From assembly GCA_026120185.1 (NCBI GenBank), contig JANUWF010001659.1:2356001-2420000 (forward strand): a stretch of DNA of 64,000 nucleotides. Direction: 5' to 3'. Origin of the DNA: Voacanga thouarsii. Taxonomy: Eukaryota > Streptophyta > Magnoliopsida > Gentianales > Apocynaceae. Under the pieces are notes generated by a model. The model was not told the origin of the DNA. It did not search any database and was given only the letters and a program-made list of their open reading frames with translations. Below, one piece after another: positions 1 to 11,342 of the stretch (position 1 is its first letter; each line of letters begins with the position of its first letter). A program made the position numbers and the translations under genes.

Positions 1-157
1 AGGCTTTTCATAGCAATCATATCCTCCACTTTTATTCCAATTAGCCATAGTAAACTTTGCTTTCAAGAGAAGTACCCACAAAATTTTAAGTAGAAGGGTC
101 TATGATAGCTATGAAATAGGCCATTGGGAAAATAAAAAGGAATGTGAGGGGGTTTAT

Positions 158-966
158 GTGGAAGTAGCACAAAAACATTCAAAGGGTAGTTTACAAAGAA
201 GGAATGAAGATGTAGAGAATAGGGAGTTTAAGCACAATGAGAAGTTGGTACCGTTCCATAAGAAGAAAGATTGGGGGGAGAATTATGAATGGGAAAGAAA
301 AATGGAAAATTTGTTTAAATGTTTTGCGCCTAGTGGAAGTTTCAAGGCGAAATGGGCACTAATGAGCTTTTCTAAAAAAATTTTAGAATGGTGGAAGCAA
401 ATGAATGCACAAAAAAGGCGAAGTGGGTATCAAACGGTGAATTCTTGGAAAGAGATGAAAGAATTGATGAGGGAGCGGTTTGACCCCGATGAGTGCCAAA
501 TATGTGAAAGTTTTGCTTATATGTTCCATAATTGTCCAAGAAGTTCTAAGCATGATGAGGGAAATACAATGCGAAATTTTTCAAAAGGATGAATGAGAAG
601 AAAACAAGATTATGTTTGCTCTACTTGTTGGGAATATGGTTATAGTATATGTAATTGCCCAAGATTGAATGATCATGGAAGAAGTTTTAATTTGCAAAAA
701 GGTAGTACAATTCCTTGTGAGCATTGTAGTGGCTATGGGCACAAATCATTTGATTGCCACTAGAAGTTCTCTAAGGAGCAAAGTGAGATTCATAAATTTA
801 AAAAGCATAGAGCTAGACTTGAGACCAAAGTGGCCAAGAACAATGTTGTAGATGTTGAGGAGCCAAGAAGGGTAAGAAATGAAGAAAAGATTGAAAGGGT
901 TCAGCAAGATGAATTACATGGCATTGAGAAGGAAGGGAAGCTAGAAAATGAGGCCAAGTGCCAATG
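158..966 (+). pseudogene. Ty3/gypsy gag remnant with three zinc knuckles
   Basis: This is the decayed C-terminal half of a retrotransposon capsid/nucleocapsid (gag) protein. The first part has the capsid pattern of plant gypsy gag: an aromatic block ending WW, then a SWKEMKELMRERF-type helix, close in style to the gag of element C at 8.4 kb. Three CCHC-type knuckles follow in the same frame at 494-535, 617-658 and 716-757. The third is canonical (C-x2-C-x4-H-x4-C). The first two have Tyr in place of the His. One stop (590-592) breaks the frame between knuckles 1 and 2. A charged tail rich in Glu, Lys and Arg runs to about 966. No protease or RT follows. The 5' part of gag is missing or lies before the window; bases 1-157 hold nothing else I recognise. 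Confidence 0.7.
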
Positions 967-1158
967 AATGCTTAATCATATCAAGTAGTTAGCCAAATCC
1001 TATTAGAATTTTGGTTCTAGTTGTTAAATCACCTAGAGTTCTTATTTTGTAGGCATTGGTGACTAATTCTTGATTCTTATTCTTGAGTTTAATTTTCAAA
1101 TTTTGGTGCTCTCAAGCTCGTATCAAAGTGAACTCCTGGGAGTCAAACTCGTGACCTA

Positions 1159-1170
1159 GCTCTAATACCA
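1159..1170 (-). other. Primer-binding site of TRIM-like LTR
   Basis: Read on the minus strand this is TGGTATTAGAGC, one mismatch from the tRNA-iMet complement TGGTATCAGAGC. It lies 2 nt downstream of the CA end of the 1173-1375 repeat. That position marks the repeat as a 5' LTR in minus orientation. No matching PPT or second LTR was seen between here and the window start, so the rest of the element is lost or diverged. Confidence 0.7.
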
Positions 1171-1172
1171 AA

Positions 1173-1375
1173 TGATATGAGCAAGGCTTGACCAGTTCCA
1201 CTAAAAGCTATAGATGTTAGTAGGGCACATACCCCTCTTATATACACTCGCAGTCACAGGACTGGACTTGTACCACCACAGGGGTTGCCCAATATGCCCT
1301 CCCTTTCACGAGAAGGTTCGACCCCCATTGGCAGCTATAGCTTTAGGTGGAGCTGGTCATGCCTTGCTCATATCA
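1173..1375 (-). repeat. 203-bp LTR (TRIM-like) with long inverted ends
   Basis: The repeat has TG...CA ends and a PBS at its minus-strand 3' side. Its outer ~41 bp on each side are inverted copies of each other with about four mismatches (1173-1213 against 1335-1375). On the minus strand a TATATAAGAGG box lies in the middle and could be the promoter. The small size fits TRIM-type elements. A MITE is the alternative because of the long terminal inverted repeat, but the adjacent tRNA-Met PBS favours an LTR. Confidence 0.65.
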
Positions 1376-1404
1376 GATATATTTGATTCGAAATCATCAT
1401 CTTA

Positions 1405-1680
1405 AAGAGAAGAAATAAGAGAACTCATATTTTAATTAGGAATCCATTAAGCTTTAAAATTGATTTTTTTTTCTTTCCCCAAAAGGAGAATCAGAAGACT
1501 CATTCTTTAGGAATTTCTCCAACTCTTGAATCAACATTTTTTTTCTCCCTTCAAAAGAGGAGAACTGATGTAACTTATCCTTTAATTAGGAAATTTCTTT
1601 TTTTTTTTTTTAAATTTGCAACCTGATCACTAGAGAATGAGAGAGCTCATCCTATAATTATAAATTTCTTCAAAATTTTG
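1405..1680. repeat. Degenerate ~75-bp tandem repeat, four copies
   Basis: Four successive blocks share the order GA(A/G)CTCAT, TTTAATTAGGAATTTCT, then a T/C-rich run and an AAAAGGAGA-like end. They begin near 1410, 1495, 1567 and 1642. Copies are diverged and units vary from about 72 to 85 bp. No coding potential. Confidence 0.5.
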
Positions 1681-2090
1681 TAGTATACTTTTATATATTA
1701 TATATTTATCAATATTTTTATTGTCTCTAATTTTCTTTATTTATAATATATTTTTAAGTATTTTATATTTCATTCAAAATTTTGTTACATACAAATTTCT
1801 TTCCTTGTCAAAATAGTGGTAGGGACCTACTATGGTACGGAAGAAAGATGGTACCACCGGCTTTGCTTGATTGAGTTGAAAGATCCTAGCACAACAATAG
1901 TTTTATTTGTGAGTTAATAAATAAAAAAGATAAAATAGTTTTATTTATTTACTTTTAAGAAAGAATATAAAAATAGTTTAATTTCTAAGTTAATTAGTGA
2001 TTTATTTTTAAAAAATATTTGCTACGTGGCTTTGTCACAGTAAATCTAGATCACAGGTGAGCCCAAACTTGGGTTCACCTAAAGAATTTT
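1681..2090. other. AT-rich sequence, nothing recognised
   Basis: The stretch is strongly AT-rich with short A and T runs and many stops in all frames. I see no domain, LTR end or RNA gene. Confidence 0.5.
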
Positions 2091-2099
2091 CCTTGTACA

Positions 2100-2490
2100 T
2101 GCAACCTATTTGGGTAAAGCAAGTTTTTCTCCAAGCTTTTAATATAATGGTTTGTTAGGATTGAATTTACCTAGATATTCTTCTTGTCAAAGTCCAAGGA
2201 TTGGAATTAATTTTCTTAAATTGCCATCAACTCTTCACTTAGATTTAATTATATTCTATTTGTTTAAATAAGACGTTTATTTATAAAAGTTTAGATATAT
2301 CATACTAAAATATAAAAAATGAATATAATAAATACAATATTTTCTTATTCATTAATAACTTTAGAAGATATAAGCAGTCACATTTATCTTCTGGATAAAA
2401 GGATAACATCGACAATCAAATAATTGCATCTATCTTCAAGATAAATGGATAGTTTCAGAAAATGAATAACCACTTTATTGATTCATAACA
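2100..2490 (-). repeat. Copia element A: start of 3' LTR
   Basis: On the minus strand an LTR begins TGTTATGAATCA at 2490, directly after a purine-rich GAGGAG tract (2491-2503), as expected for a 3' LTR after its PPT. The far end was not located, so the lower limit is approximate. It follows the RNase H end of element A in the right order. Confidence 0.5.
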
Positions 2491-2729
2491 CTCCTCTTAG
2501 ATGTTCATTTTTAAACTCTCAAAAATGCCTCGTTAAAAACTTTCTTAGAAAAAATCCTATAGGACAAAATCTTAGGGAAGGAAAAAAGAATACACTTTTC
2601 ATTCTGAAGGGAACATTACCTTTTTTAAAATCTGACTAAGAAAAAACTCAGAAGGAAAAAATCTTAATTAGGGAAAGAAAAGTATAGTATATGTATATAC
2701 TCCATTTCTTGATAATATCTTCAAGATGA

Positions 2730-3580
2730 CTTCATATCTTTCAACCCACACCTCCCAATTTTATATACTAATTTTTTAAATGAAACAATCAGCAATATCT
2801 TAGTGAATAAATCTGTCAAATTATTACACGGTCAAATTTGTTGCACATCAATTTCACCTCTCTTCTAGAGTTTATGAGAAAAGAAAAATTTTAGTGAAAT
2901 ATATTTCGTCCTATCTCATTTAATATATCTGCCTCTAAATTGAGCTATCATGCTACATTATCTTCATAAAGAGGTATTAGGATTTCCTTTTCAAAAGATA
3001 AGTTATAATTTTCTCGGATAATGGATCATTAATCTCAACCACAAACATTCTCGGCTTGCCTTATGAATACTAATAATTTCAGTATAATTAGAAGAAATGG
3101 CTAATATATATTATTTTGTAAAGCACCATGATATAACGGTACTACTGCATGTAAATAAATAACTAATTTGAGAACGTACTTTATGTGGATCAGATACATA
3201 ACCAATATCTGCATAACCAATCAACATTGGGCTATTTTCATTTGAATAAAATGATTTTGAGATCAATTGTTTTTAGAGATATCTCAGGACATGTTTAATA
3301 CTATTTCAATGTCGTTGTGTGAGAGAAGAACTAAGCTTTACTAATAAATTTACAGAAAATACTTTATTAGGTCGAATGTTATTAGCATGGTACATCAGTG
3401 TACCAATTATATTGAAATATGGTACTTTATGATCAAGAAGCCCTTCATTATCTTTTCGAGGTTAGAAAGGTTTTTTATTTATATCTAATGACCTGACAAC
3501 TATTGAAATACTCAGTGGATGTGTTTTGTTCATGTAAAACCTTAGTTAGTGAAAGTATATATTTTTCGATGGTAGCTTAG
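2730..3580 (-). pseudogene. Copia element A: end of RT and RNase H
   Basis: This is the decayed C-terminal pol of a Ty1/copia element, read on the minus strand. In order from 3580 downwards I can read RT/connection motifs (RFYMNKTHPLS, GTLMYH, HWNSIKHVLRYL) and RNase H motifs (IGYADIGYVSDPH, then VISW). Near 2750 is the family's closing motif for the PPT-proximal end. RNase H would degrade the RNA of the RNA:DNA hybrid during reverse transcription in the virus-like particle. Several stops interrupt it. Integrase, gag and the 5' LTR are not present above 3.6 kb, so this is a truncated 3' half. Confidence 0.75.
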
Positions 3581-3610
3581 TTAGTGAAAGTATATATTTT
3601 TCACCAGACA
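3541..3610. repeat. Direct tandem duplication, 35-bp unit x2
   Basis: Two adjacent copies start CTTAGTTAGTGAAAGTATAT at 3541 and 3576. The match is nearly perfect, so the duplication is recent compared with the pseudogene it lies beside. Confidence 0.8.
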
Positions 3611-3619
3611 AGAGGTTCC

Positions 3620-5339
3620 AAGTTTGTTAACATTTTCCTTCTTTAATATATTAAAAAAAAAAGTTTATTTTTTTGGAAGTGAAAGTCTGTGACCAAGTTT
3701 TTGGACTAATAAAGGATCTTTGCATGATAGGCTATCTGATCAAGAACGCACTAAAGAATAATCTTCTATAGAATGTAGAATGGTTTGGAAGAAATGTTGA
3801 AGCCTAACAAGATAGAGATTACCTAAAACTAAAGTCTGCTTAATCGCTTTTATAATCGTATTATATCTGGTCATTCTACCGAAAACTGGAATGTCCTTAA
3901 AGGAAAAATGGCCCCAAATCCATTATTTAGCCTATTTGTTTTTTTTAAAAAAAGAAAACATGTTGCAAGGCTCACATGATGAAAAGAAAAGGGCGGGGGG
4001 GGGGAAGAGGCCCATTTAAAAAAGAAATCATAAAAAAAAAAACTTTTAAAAAGCCTATTATTCTTTGTTAAAAAAACTATAAAAGCCCTTAAAAAAAAAA
4101 AAAACATATACAGAAGAGGCTATTCTTTCGGGTTTTTTTTTTTTCCTTTCCCTCTTTTTTTTTAACCATTTGTTACCTTAGTAAGTGAGACAATTATGTA
4201 AAGGATTTAAAGGAAGAGCTTCCTTCATCAGCTTTATTTGCAATTAATTTATTTTTTAATTATAAATTCTCTTCTTACTCTTCATTGATCGTCTTTTCTT
4301 TCTCGTTCTATCATTACCATGAGCGAATTAAAGTTGGTCTATTTTTGTGAACTATCATTGGCATCATTAAATGAATTGATTTATATTATCGATCGAGAGC
4401 AAAATGTTAGAAATATAAATTATAAAACAATAATAAATGATCTTGCAACTTAAAAAATTAGAAGAATAAATAAAAAAATTAGAAGACTTAGATCTTCCTA
4501 AGAGAACGTTTGGTAAGTTGGAATGGATTGCCTTTCCAACTTCTCTTTTCACTTTAGAGTTTGATTGAAAAAATTAAAATAAGAAAAGTCATTTTACGGA
4601 AGCCCAGTGGAAAAGGCATTTCTATCATCTCATAACTAATAATTTTACTTTTATTTTTTACTTATTGATGTACTTCAAAGTATAATTCATATAACAAATA
4701 CAAAAATTTTAAATTATGTCTTCAATAGAAAAGATATCAATAAAAAGTATATCCTGCTAAAATATTAACAATAAATTAAAATTAAGAGAAATTGTTAAAG
4801 AATAAGTAAATATATTAAATAAACATATATTATTTATTATGATATTAATACATAGATGACTTACATTTTCATATGTTCTTTTACAACTTACACACACACA
4901 TGTATGTATGTATGTATATAAAACATTTTCTAACATAAATATATTTTTATAAAGTATTAAAAAAGAATAGTTTTTTTTTCTAAAATGTAATAATAAAAAT
5001 GTTGTGAAATTTTAAAGAAGAGAGGAGGTCTTTACTATACTTAAAAAAAAAAAAAGAAAAAGAAAGAAAACTTCGAGAGAGATCAATTCAAATAATACTA
5101 AATAATTTAATAATTTTACTTGTAAATCGTTGTATTAAAAGATAAATATATTATAGTGTAGCATAATAAAAAGTAATTTATTCAAATTAATTTTGAAAAA
5201 AAGTTTAAAAACGTAATTTATCCTTTCTTTGTAATATAAACTTCTTAATTACTAAAAAAGGTATTTTGTGTCCTTGTTGTCACAACAAATGAACTTTCTC
5301 TCTCTAAAATACTTCCTGAGCCTTTCTCTTCAGATACTG
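3620..5339. other. AT-rich spacer with homopolymer and microsatellite tracts
   Basis: No gene is recognised in this 1.7 kb. It contains A- and T-runs (3910-4150), a G9-type run near 4000, and a CA then TATG microsatellite (about 4890-4920). The block at 3720-3900 is less AT-rich and might be an old exon or element fragment, but no protein family was recognised in any frame. Confidence 0.45.
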
Positions 5340-5681
5340 TCACCAGCCAGCCAAGCAACTATGATGGGCGGATAACATGGTCGATAGTGAAAGCAGAACA
5401 GAAGATATGGACACAGGAGTGTAAAGAAATTCAAGACGAGATTCAACGAAGGAGGAATTTTGCTGGAAATTGAGAACCCCCAGATTGATTTGTGGGGAGA
5501 AAGATAATTTGCAGGAGTTGTGCAAAATTTTACTAGGATTGCCGAGTTCTACATTGGCGAAGGATTGAACGAATTTGATGATGGTGATTTAATGCGTGAA
5601 TGATCTGAAAAGATTAGCTCTGCTAACATGTAAGGAGAGTCACCATGGCCAATTGTTGGCATCTCTCCAGATGAATGCAAA
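5340..5681 (+). other. Unrecognised fragment, possibly upstream LINE sequence
   Basis: The composition is more gene-like than its surroundings, with short open stretches in two plus frames and one minus frame, but no domain I recognise. It abuts the TSD of copia element B. On the other side of B the flank (15427) continues as a plus-strand LINE ORF1. By position this could therefore be the 5' end of the same LINE, which is inference only. Confidence 0.3.
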
Positions 5682-5686
5682 TAGAG

Positions 5687-6026
5687 TCTTGGGATAGGTA
5701 ACGAAATGAACATGCAAATATATAGAAAGAGGAAAGAAAAATAAATAAATAAAATAAAACATGAAAATTTTAATATGGTTCGGTTTCTCAATTAGACTTG
5801 CATCTACGACCTCGAAAGGAAACACTCTACTATATTATTTTTGAACGGAGAAAATTACAAAACCTCACAAAATAACTCAAAGTCAAAAAATCTTCCAATT
5901 TACTAGGTTTAATGAGTTGGTGCGCTCCCCCAAAAAAACACTAATATAGGAGGTGCCTATTTATCGGGAAATCCTCTCTTACTCTTTTTTTAAGCTATCC
6001 GATGTGAGATTGAGAAAAACTCAACA
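5687..6026 (-). repeat. Copia B 3' LTR
   Basis: The minus strand begins TGTTGAGTTTTTCTCAA at 6026 and ends near 5687, where the terminal CA is mutated (plus strand TCTTGGG against TGTTGGG in the partner). It aligns along its length with 15081-15421. The PPT lies just above, split by element C. Confidence 0.85.
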
Positions 6027-6270
6027 TATCTTCTGATGAGACTCCACTTCATCATGGAGGACAAGGTCCAATGACAAGAGCTAGGTCCAAGAAGTTTCAA
6101 GATGATTTTCAATTGATCATCAAACCATGCTTGAGAATAAAAGAGGATTGGAAGGTTGAGGAAGCTAGCCAAGAGTTCATGTTGATGACCATCCACAAAG
6201 GACCCCAACAAGAAGTCAAGCCGGCAGCAAAGGTGGATGAAACTTGACCAAGGGAAGCTTTCCAGAGGAC

Positions 6271-6405
6271 AGCCGGCGCCGGCTCCTAGCAACCAAACCG
6301 GTGCCGGCTTAAATCTACCCCAGCAGCAGCCTTAAATCACAACAAGACCGGTTTGAAGACAGAACCCAGCCGGCGTCGGCTGTGATGTCCAAACTAACAC
6401 CGGCT
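6271..6405 (+). repeat. Two GC-rich bipartite units in the LTR of C
   Basis: Unit 1 (6271-6309) begins with the 14-bp palindrome AGCCGGCGCCGGCT and ends GTGCCGGCT. Unit 2 (6368-6405) begins AGCCGGCGTCGGCT and ends CACCGGCT. Both lie upstream of the TATA box, so in U3. Similar ~38-bp units occur in the LTRs of copia F and element K. Confidence 0.75.
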
Positions 6406-6543
6406 TCCCCCTGGGCAGCCAACGATTGCCCCTCATTTTTAATGTTTTCTCCGATTTTCTTCAATTTTAATTGTTTGTAAAGACTTATTATGACCCTAAA
6501 CTGTAATTAAATATCAGGGATTACTTAGCTAGGGTTAGGATAT

Positions 6544-6552
6544 TATAAATAG
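6544..6552 (+). promoter_or_regulatory. TATA box, 5' LTR of C
   Basis: TATAAATAG lies in the middle of the LTR and is conserved at the same place in the 3' LTR (13085-13093). It is the likely core promoter of the element and places the GC-rich units about 140-270 bp upstream. Confidence 0.65.
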
Positions 6553-7046
6553 TACATTTAGTGATTTGACAAGACAATACACTTTACTTGAATTCAAATT
6601 TGAGAGAAAATCTTGAGAGGCCCTAGCCTCCTTGTTCATCTTGTTCAAGACCAAGCTTAAGGGTTAGTCCTCCTTATGTATGAGTCTATAAATTTTTTGA
6701 ATAATCCAATGTTGTTTTATTTGAATGTGTCTTAGTTGCTTTGTTCTTCTAAGTTTTGTTTGAAATCCAATATTTGGGTGCCTATTTTCTCTATTCTATT
6801 TATTTTTATTTGCTTTTGTTGCTTCAAGGATATTGGAGTGAGATTATAGTAGAACTATCTACTTTTCTTGAGAGTCTTTGAAGCTTAGTTCTTCAAGGGT
6901 TTGATAGAGTTTATGTTGTTATTTCGGTTTCTCCTTTTTATCACAAGAATCTCTATTTTTGGTCCCTTTGAGTTGAGCTGAACACATAGCCAACTAGAAC
7001 ACCCACAACACCAAGAAAAGCCACACAAGATTCGTATCAAAGAGTT

Positions 7047-7058
7047 TGGTATCAGAGT
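7047..7058 (+). other. Primer-binding site of C (tRNA-Met)
   Basis: TGGTATCAGAG follows the LTR end after 7 nt and matches the 3' end of initiator tRNA-Met, the usual primer of plant chromoviruses. Confidence 0.85.
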
Positions 7059-7794
7059 AAGGAAAAGCTTGATTCTCATCAAAGCTTGAAAGTAAGAAAA
7101 AGAACCCTACAAAGTTGAAGAAAAGGGAAAACAGGGAAATCCTGTCACTCAAAAACTTGCTCCAAAAAGATCTTGAAATTTTTATTATATCTTGATTTTT
7201 CTATTGGGAAATTGCTCATTGATGTTACTATAATCCTTGGGAACAAATTTATCTTGTGATTGTGGTGAAAATTGGCTTGAATATGGGTGAAAATACTGGT
7301 TGTTCTTAAGTGACGAGGTTGCATCTAAGGAGTTTGATCATCTTGTTCTTCATAATCCTAGTTCTAGTTGTTCTTGCTAATTCTTATTCGTTTCTTGCTT
7401 AGAAGTGTTTCTTGTGCATCTAGTGTTTGTTTTGTGTTGATTGAATCTACATTTCTTGAAATTCTTGATTAAAAACTTCTTTGCTTGATGTGCCCAACAA
7501 GTGTTTATTGAAATTCCCCTAAGACCCCTAATTGGAAAATTCTTTTGATTTGTGTGATTCACTAAGTTGGACTAAAGCTTTAGCCATTGGGGAGAATTGG
7601 GATTGAACAAGAAGGCTTGAGTGTTGAGAAAAAGGTAAGAGGGTGAGCTTATTATTAGAAGAGCCTAAGAGAGCAAACACGAGCGTAGAGTGAACAACAT
7701 TGAGAGCTAACTTGTAAGAAAGTGAAGTGAGGATATGTTTTTCTTTCTAATCACTTTTGTTTTGCAGGTATAAGTAAGTAGATATTCCATCACC

Positions 7795-9246
7795 ATGGCC
7801 CATGAACAAGAGATCTCTAGGCCTAACCCAAGTGGACCTAGTAGACCTCAAGAAGAACAAATTGATGCTAGGGGACTGTGTGATGACTTGCAAGCTATGA
7901 TGAGGACTATACAAAGTGAATTTCAAAACATGACAAGGGAGTTGATAAATCATCTTGGACAATCTTCTACCGTTGCACAAAGGAGAGGCCAAGAGTGATT
8001 TGAAATGCCAAGTCCAAGGATGAGGGATAGTGGTGCCCATACTCCTCCGTTACATGCCCAATAAAGGGAAGAATGGGATGAATACTCTATTGGGGGTTTC
8101 CAATAAGCTCCTATGAGAGGAGGAAGACATGGTTTGAGAGGAGGACGAGGAAGGGGCCAAGGAAGGAATGGATGGAACAATATAAGGGGGCTAGAAAGAG
8201 AGTTTGAGGGAGTTGATGAATGGTATGAGGGGAAACAAGTTGAGGCCTTTGGGGAACATCATAGAGGATGGGGTAATAGAGGAGGAAGGAGAGAAGGAAA
8301 TGAAGTGGAGAGGGAGTTGAGCTATATTAAATTGAAAATGCCCATATTCTATGGCAAGAGTGATCCCGAAGCTTATTTTGAGTGGGAGAGCAAGATAGAG
8401 ATATTCCTAGAAAGTCATACTTATAGTGAGAGGTCAAAGGTGAGATTGGTTATCTTGGGATTTTCGGAGTATGCGTTGGTATGGTGGGAGCAAGTTAGCG
8501 CTCAAAGGAAACAAATGGGAGTGGAAACCATGGCTAGTTGGAATTTGTTAAAAGATATGACGAGGGCAAGGTTTATACCACACCATTACTACAACGATCT
8601 TTACCAAAGGCTCCAATCACTCAAGAAAGGGAATAAGAGTGTGAAAGATTACCATAAAGAGATGGAAGTTATGTTGATGAGAGCTTAAATTAATAAGGAT
8701 CTTAGAGCAACAAGAGCAAGGTTCTTGGGAGGATTAAATAGAGAGATTGCTAATTTGGTGGAATTGCACCCCTATGATCGATTGGAGGATATGGTACATG
8801 CTGCTATGAAGATTGAGAGGTAATTGAAGAGGAGGGCATTTACTAGACCACTACTTCCAAACCCCAACACTACTAGTAAGGTGCCAATTAAGAAGGATGA
8901 AGCCCCTAAGCCGTTCCAAAGGGACTTCAACAAACCTAGGGAAGGATGGAAACCTAGAGAAGATTGAAAGCCTAGGGAGGATTGGAAACCTAGGGAATGA
9001 TAGAACAAGGATAAGGGAAAAGCCATGGAGATGCCATAAAGGAATAAGGATATCAAATATTTTAAGTGCATTGGATATGGACATACTTTCGATGAGTGTC
9101 CAAGCAAGAAAACGATGTATACTAATCCCTATGGTGAGGTCTCTACCGATGAGGAAAAAAAGGGAGAAAGATACTAAGGAGACCAAGAGGGAAATGGAGA
9201 TGAGGAGAGTGATAAAGGAGAAGTTGTTGGTCAAGAATACTTATTA
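7795..9246 (+). pseudogene. Gypsy C gag
   Basis: This encodes a capsid/nucleocapsid polyprotein for virus-like particles. It begins with the ATG at 7795, the first good start after the PBS leader. A Gly/Arg-rich linker follows (about 8110-8300). Then comes a retrotransposon gag capsid domain (8330-8820) with WESKIEIFL, YALVWW and ARFIPHHYY motifs, a KPRE repeat-rich linker (8930-9000), and a single zinc knuckle near 9058-9100. The first Cys of the knuckle appears replaced by Tyr (YFKC...GH...C). Stops at 7996, near 8062 and 8103, after 8685 and in the linker break it. Several are explained by one C-to-T or G-to-A change. The capsid sequence resembles CRM-type gag. Confidence 0.85.
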
Positions 9247-9329
9247 GTGGGAGTCACAAGAAGGTCATTAAATTCACAAGCTATTGAGGATCAAGATCAC
9301 CAACAAAGAGAGAACATTTTCTAAACTAA

Positions 9330-9620
9330 GTGTCTAATCAACAAGACTCCTTGTAGTGTCATTGTGGATAGTCGGAGTTACACTAACGTGATTAGTGCAA
9401 ACTTGGTTGAAGAATTGGACATGAGTTGGATTAAACATCCCAAGCCCTACAAATTATAATGGTTGAATGATACTGGGGAAATGAGAGTAAACAAGCAAGT
9501 GTTGGTGTCATTTGAAATGGGGAAGTACAAGGATGATGTGCTATGTGATGTGGTACCCATGCAAGCGGGTCACTTACTACTAGGGAGGCCTTGACAATAT
9601 AATAGGCATGTAAAATATGA
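9330..9620 (+). pseudogene. Gypsy C aspartic protease region
   Basis: This is the retropepsin domain that would cut the polyprotein. The active-site segment reads VDSRSYTNVIS, where D-[ST]-G is expected, so the catalytic Gly is replaced by Arg. The later hydrophobic LLLGRP motif of the family is present near 9570-9595. A Lys/Glu-rich linker follows to 9820. It lies between gag and RT as usual in gypsy elements. Confidence 0.65.
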
Positions 9621-9818
9621 TGGGAGGAAGAACACTTATTCCCTACTCAAGGAGGGAACTAAGTTTACCCTCACCCCTATGGCCCCTAGTGAGGTAAACA
9701 AAGACCAATGAATCATGAAGAAGAAAGAAAAGAAGAAAGGAGTGCAAGATGTTAAGCAAAAGCAAGAAATTGAGAGGAAAGAAAAAGAAATGCAAGAAAA
9801 AGAGTTGAGAGAGAGAGG

Positions 9819-11342
9819 ATGGATAAACAAGTGCCATTGACAATCAAGGATAGGAGTGAGCAAGGACAAGAGAAGGGAGGTAAAAGAAGAGTGAATTTTT
9901 TTACAAAAGAAAGTGAGGTCATTGAGGCTATAGAAGCTAAGGAACCAGTTATTTTTCTTTTATGCAAAAGTTCTTATGTTTCTACTAATGATTCCACATT
10001 GTCTTTGCCATATGAAATTGCAGTTATTCTTCAAGAATTTGAAGACATTTTCCCAAATGAGGTGCCCGGAGGACTACCACCCTTAAGAGAAATTGAGCAT
10101 CAAATCGATTTTGTGCCCAGAGCCATCATCCCCAACCGACCGGCATATAGAAGTAACCCGAAGGAATCCAAGGAGTTGCAAAAGCAAGTAGAGGCATTGC
10201 TTGAGAAGGGACATGTGAGAGAGAGCCTAAGCCCATGTACGGTTCTGGTTCTCTTGGTGCCCAAAAAGAATGGGACATGGCATATATGTGTGGACTGTCG
10301 CGCTATCAACAACATAACAGTAAAATACCACTATCCCATTCCTAGGCTAGATGACTTGCTTGATGAGTTATTTGGTGCATGCATATTCTCAAAAATTAAT
10401 TTGAAATCCTGTTATCACCAAATTAGAATAAGAGAAGGGGATGAATGGAAAACGGATTTTAAGACTAAACAAGAGTTGTATGAGTAACTTGTCATGCCCT
10501 TTAGATTGTCTAATGCTCTTAGTACTTTCATGCGATTAATGCACCATGTTTTGAGAGAATTCATTGGGAAATTTGTTTTTGTATACTTTGATGATATATT
10601 AATCTATAACAAATCATATGTGGATCATTTGAATCATGTTCAAAGTGTGCTTGTTGCCCTCTGAAGCGAGAGATTGTATGCTAATCTGGAGAAATGCTCT
10701 TTTTGTTTGGAGAGGATTATATTTCTTGGGTATGTTGTGAGTGCCAAAGGGATTGAGGTTGATGAGGGAAAAGTAAAAGCCATCCAAGATTGGCCAACCC
10801 CTACTTCCATTACCCAACTCTGTAGTTTCCATGGGCTAGCTAGTTTCTATAGGAGGTTCATCCAAAATTTTAGCACTATAGCAGCCCCTCTAACCGAAGT
10901 GGTAAAGAAAAAGGTGGGATTTAGGTGGGAGGAAGCCCAACAACAAGCCTTTCAAGCCCTCAAAGATAAATTAAGCCAAGTTCTAATTCTTATTCTTCCT
11001 AATTTTGAGAAGGCTTTTGAGATAGAGTGTGATGCAAGTGGGATGGGAATAGGTGTGGTCTTGACCCAAGATAGAAAACCCATTACATACTTTAGCGAGA
11101 AATTGTCCGGGGCAGCCCTCAACTATTCTACCTATGACAAAGAGCTTTTTGCCTTGGTGAGGACCCTAGAATATTGGCAACACTACCTTTTGTCAAGAGA
11201 GTTTGTCATTCATATCGATCATGGGACCTTTAAATACCTCAAAAGCCAACAAAATTTGAACAAAAGGCATGCGAGGTGGATGGAGTTTATTGGGACATTT
11301 CCATATGTCATTCAATACAAGAACGGTAAGGAAAGGTTTTGA
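9819..11342 (+). pseudogene. Gypsy C reverse transcriptase and RNase H
   Basis: The RT domain (about 10000-10780) copies element RNA into DNA. I see the entry motif VLLVPKKNGTWHICVDCRAIN, the YPIPRLDDL segment, and the catalytic YFDD box at 10584-10595, intact. The RNase H domain (about 10990-11330) has [11 protein letters not shown], the [10 protein letters not shown] segment and [10 protein letters not shown]. All of this lies in one frame, interrupted by stops at 10485 and about 10662 and closed by a stop at 11340. A +1 shift leads into the integrase. Length and order match the gypsy family. Confidence 0.9.

Larger units (their letters stand above)
6034..7039 (+). repeat. Gypsy C 5' LTR
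   Basis: It starts TGATGAGACTCC and ends GATTCGTATCA, giving TG...CA termini. It contains two GC-rich palindromic units at 6271-6309 and 6368-6405, then a TATAAATAG box at 6544. The PBS follows 7 nt after the end. Confidence 0.92.

Noticed and set aside
3871..4107. 78-residue minus-strand open frame, Phe-rich
   Set aside because: It is a translation of A-runs and a G-run; low complexity, no start context or domain.
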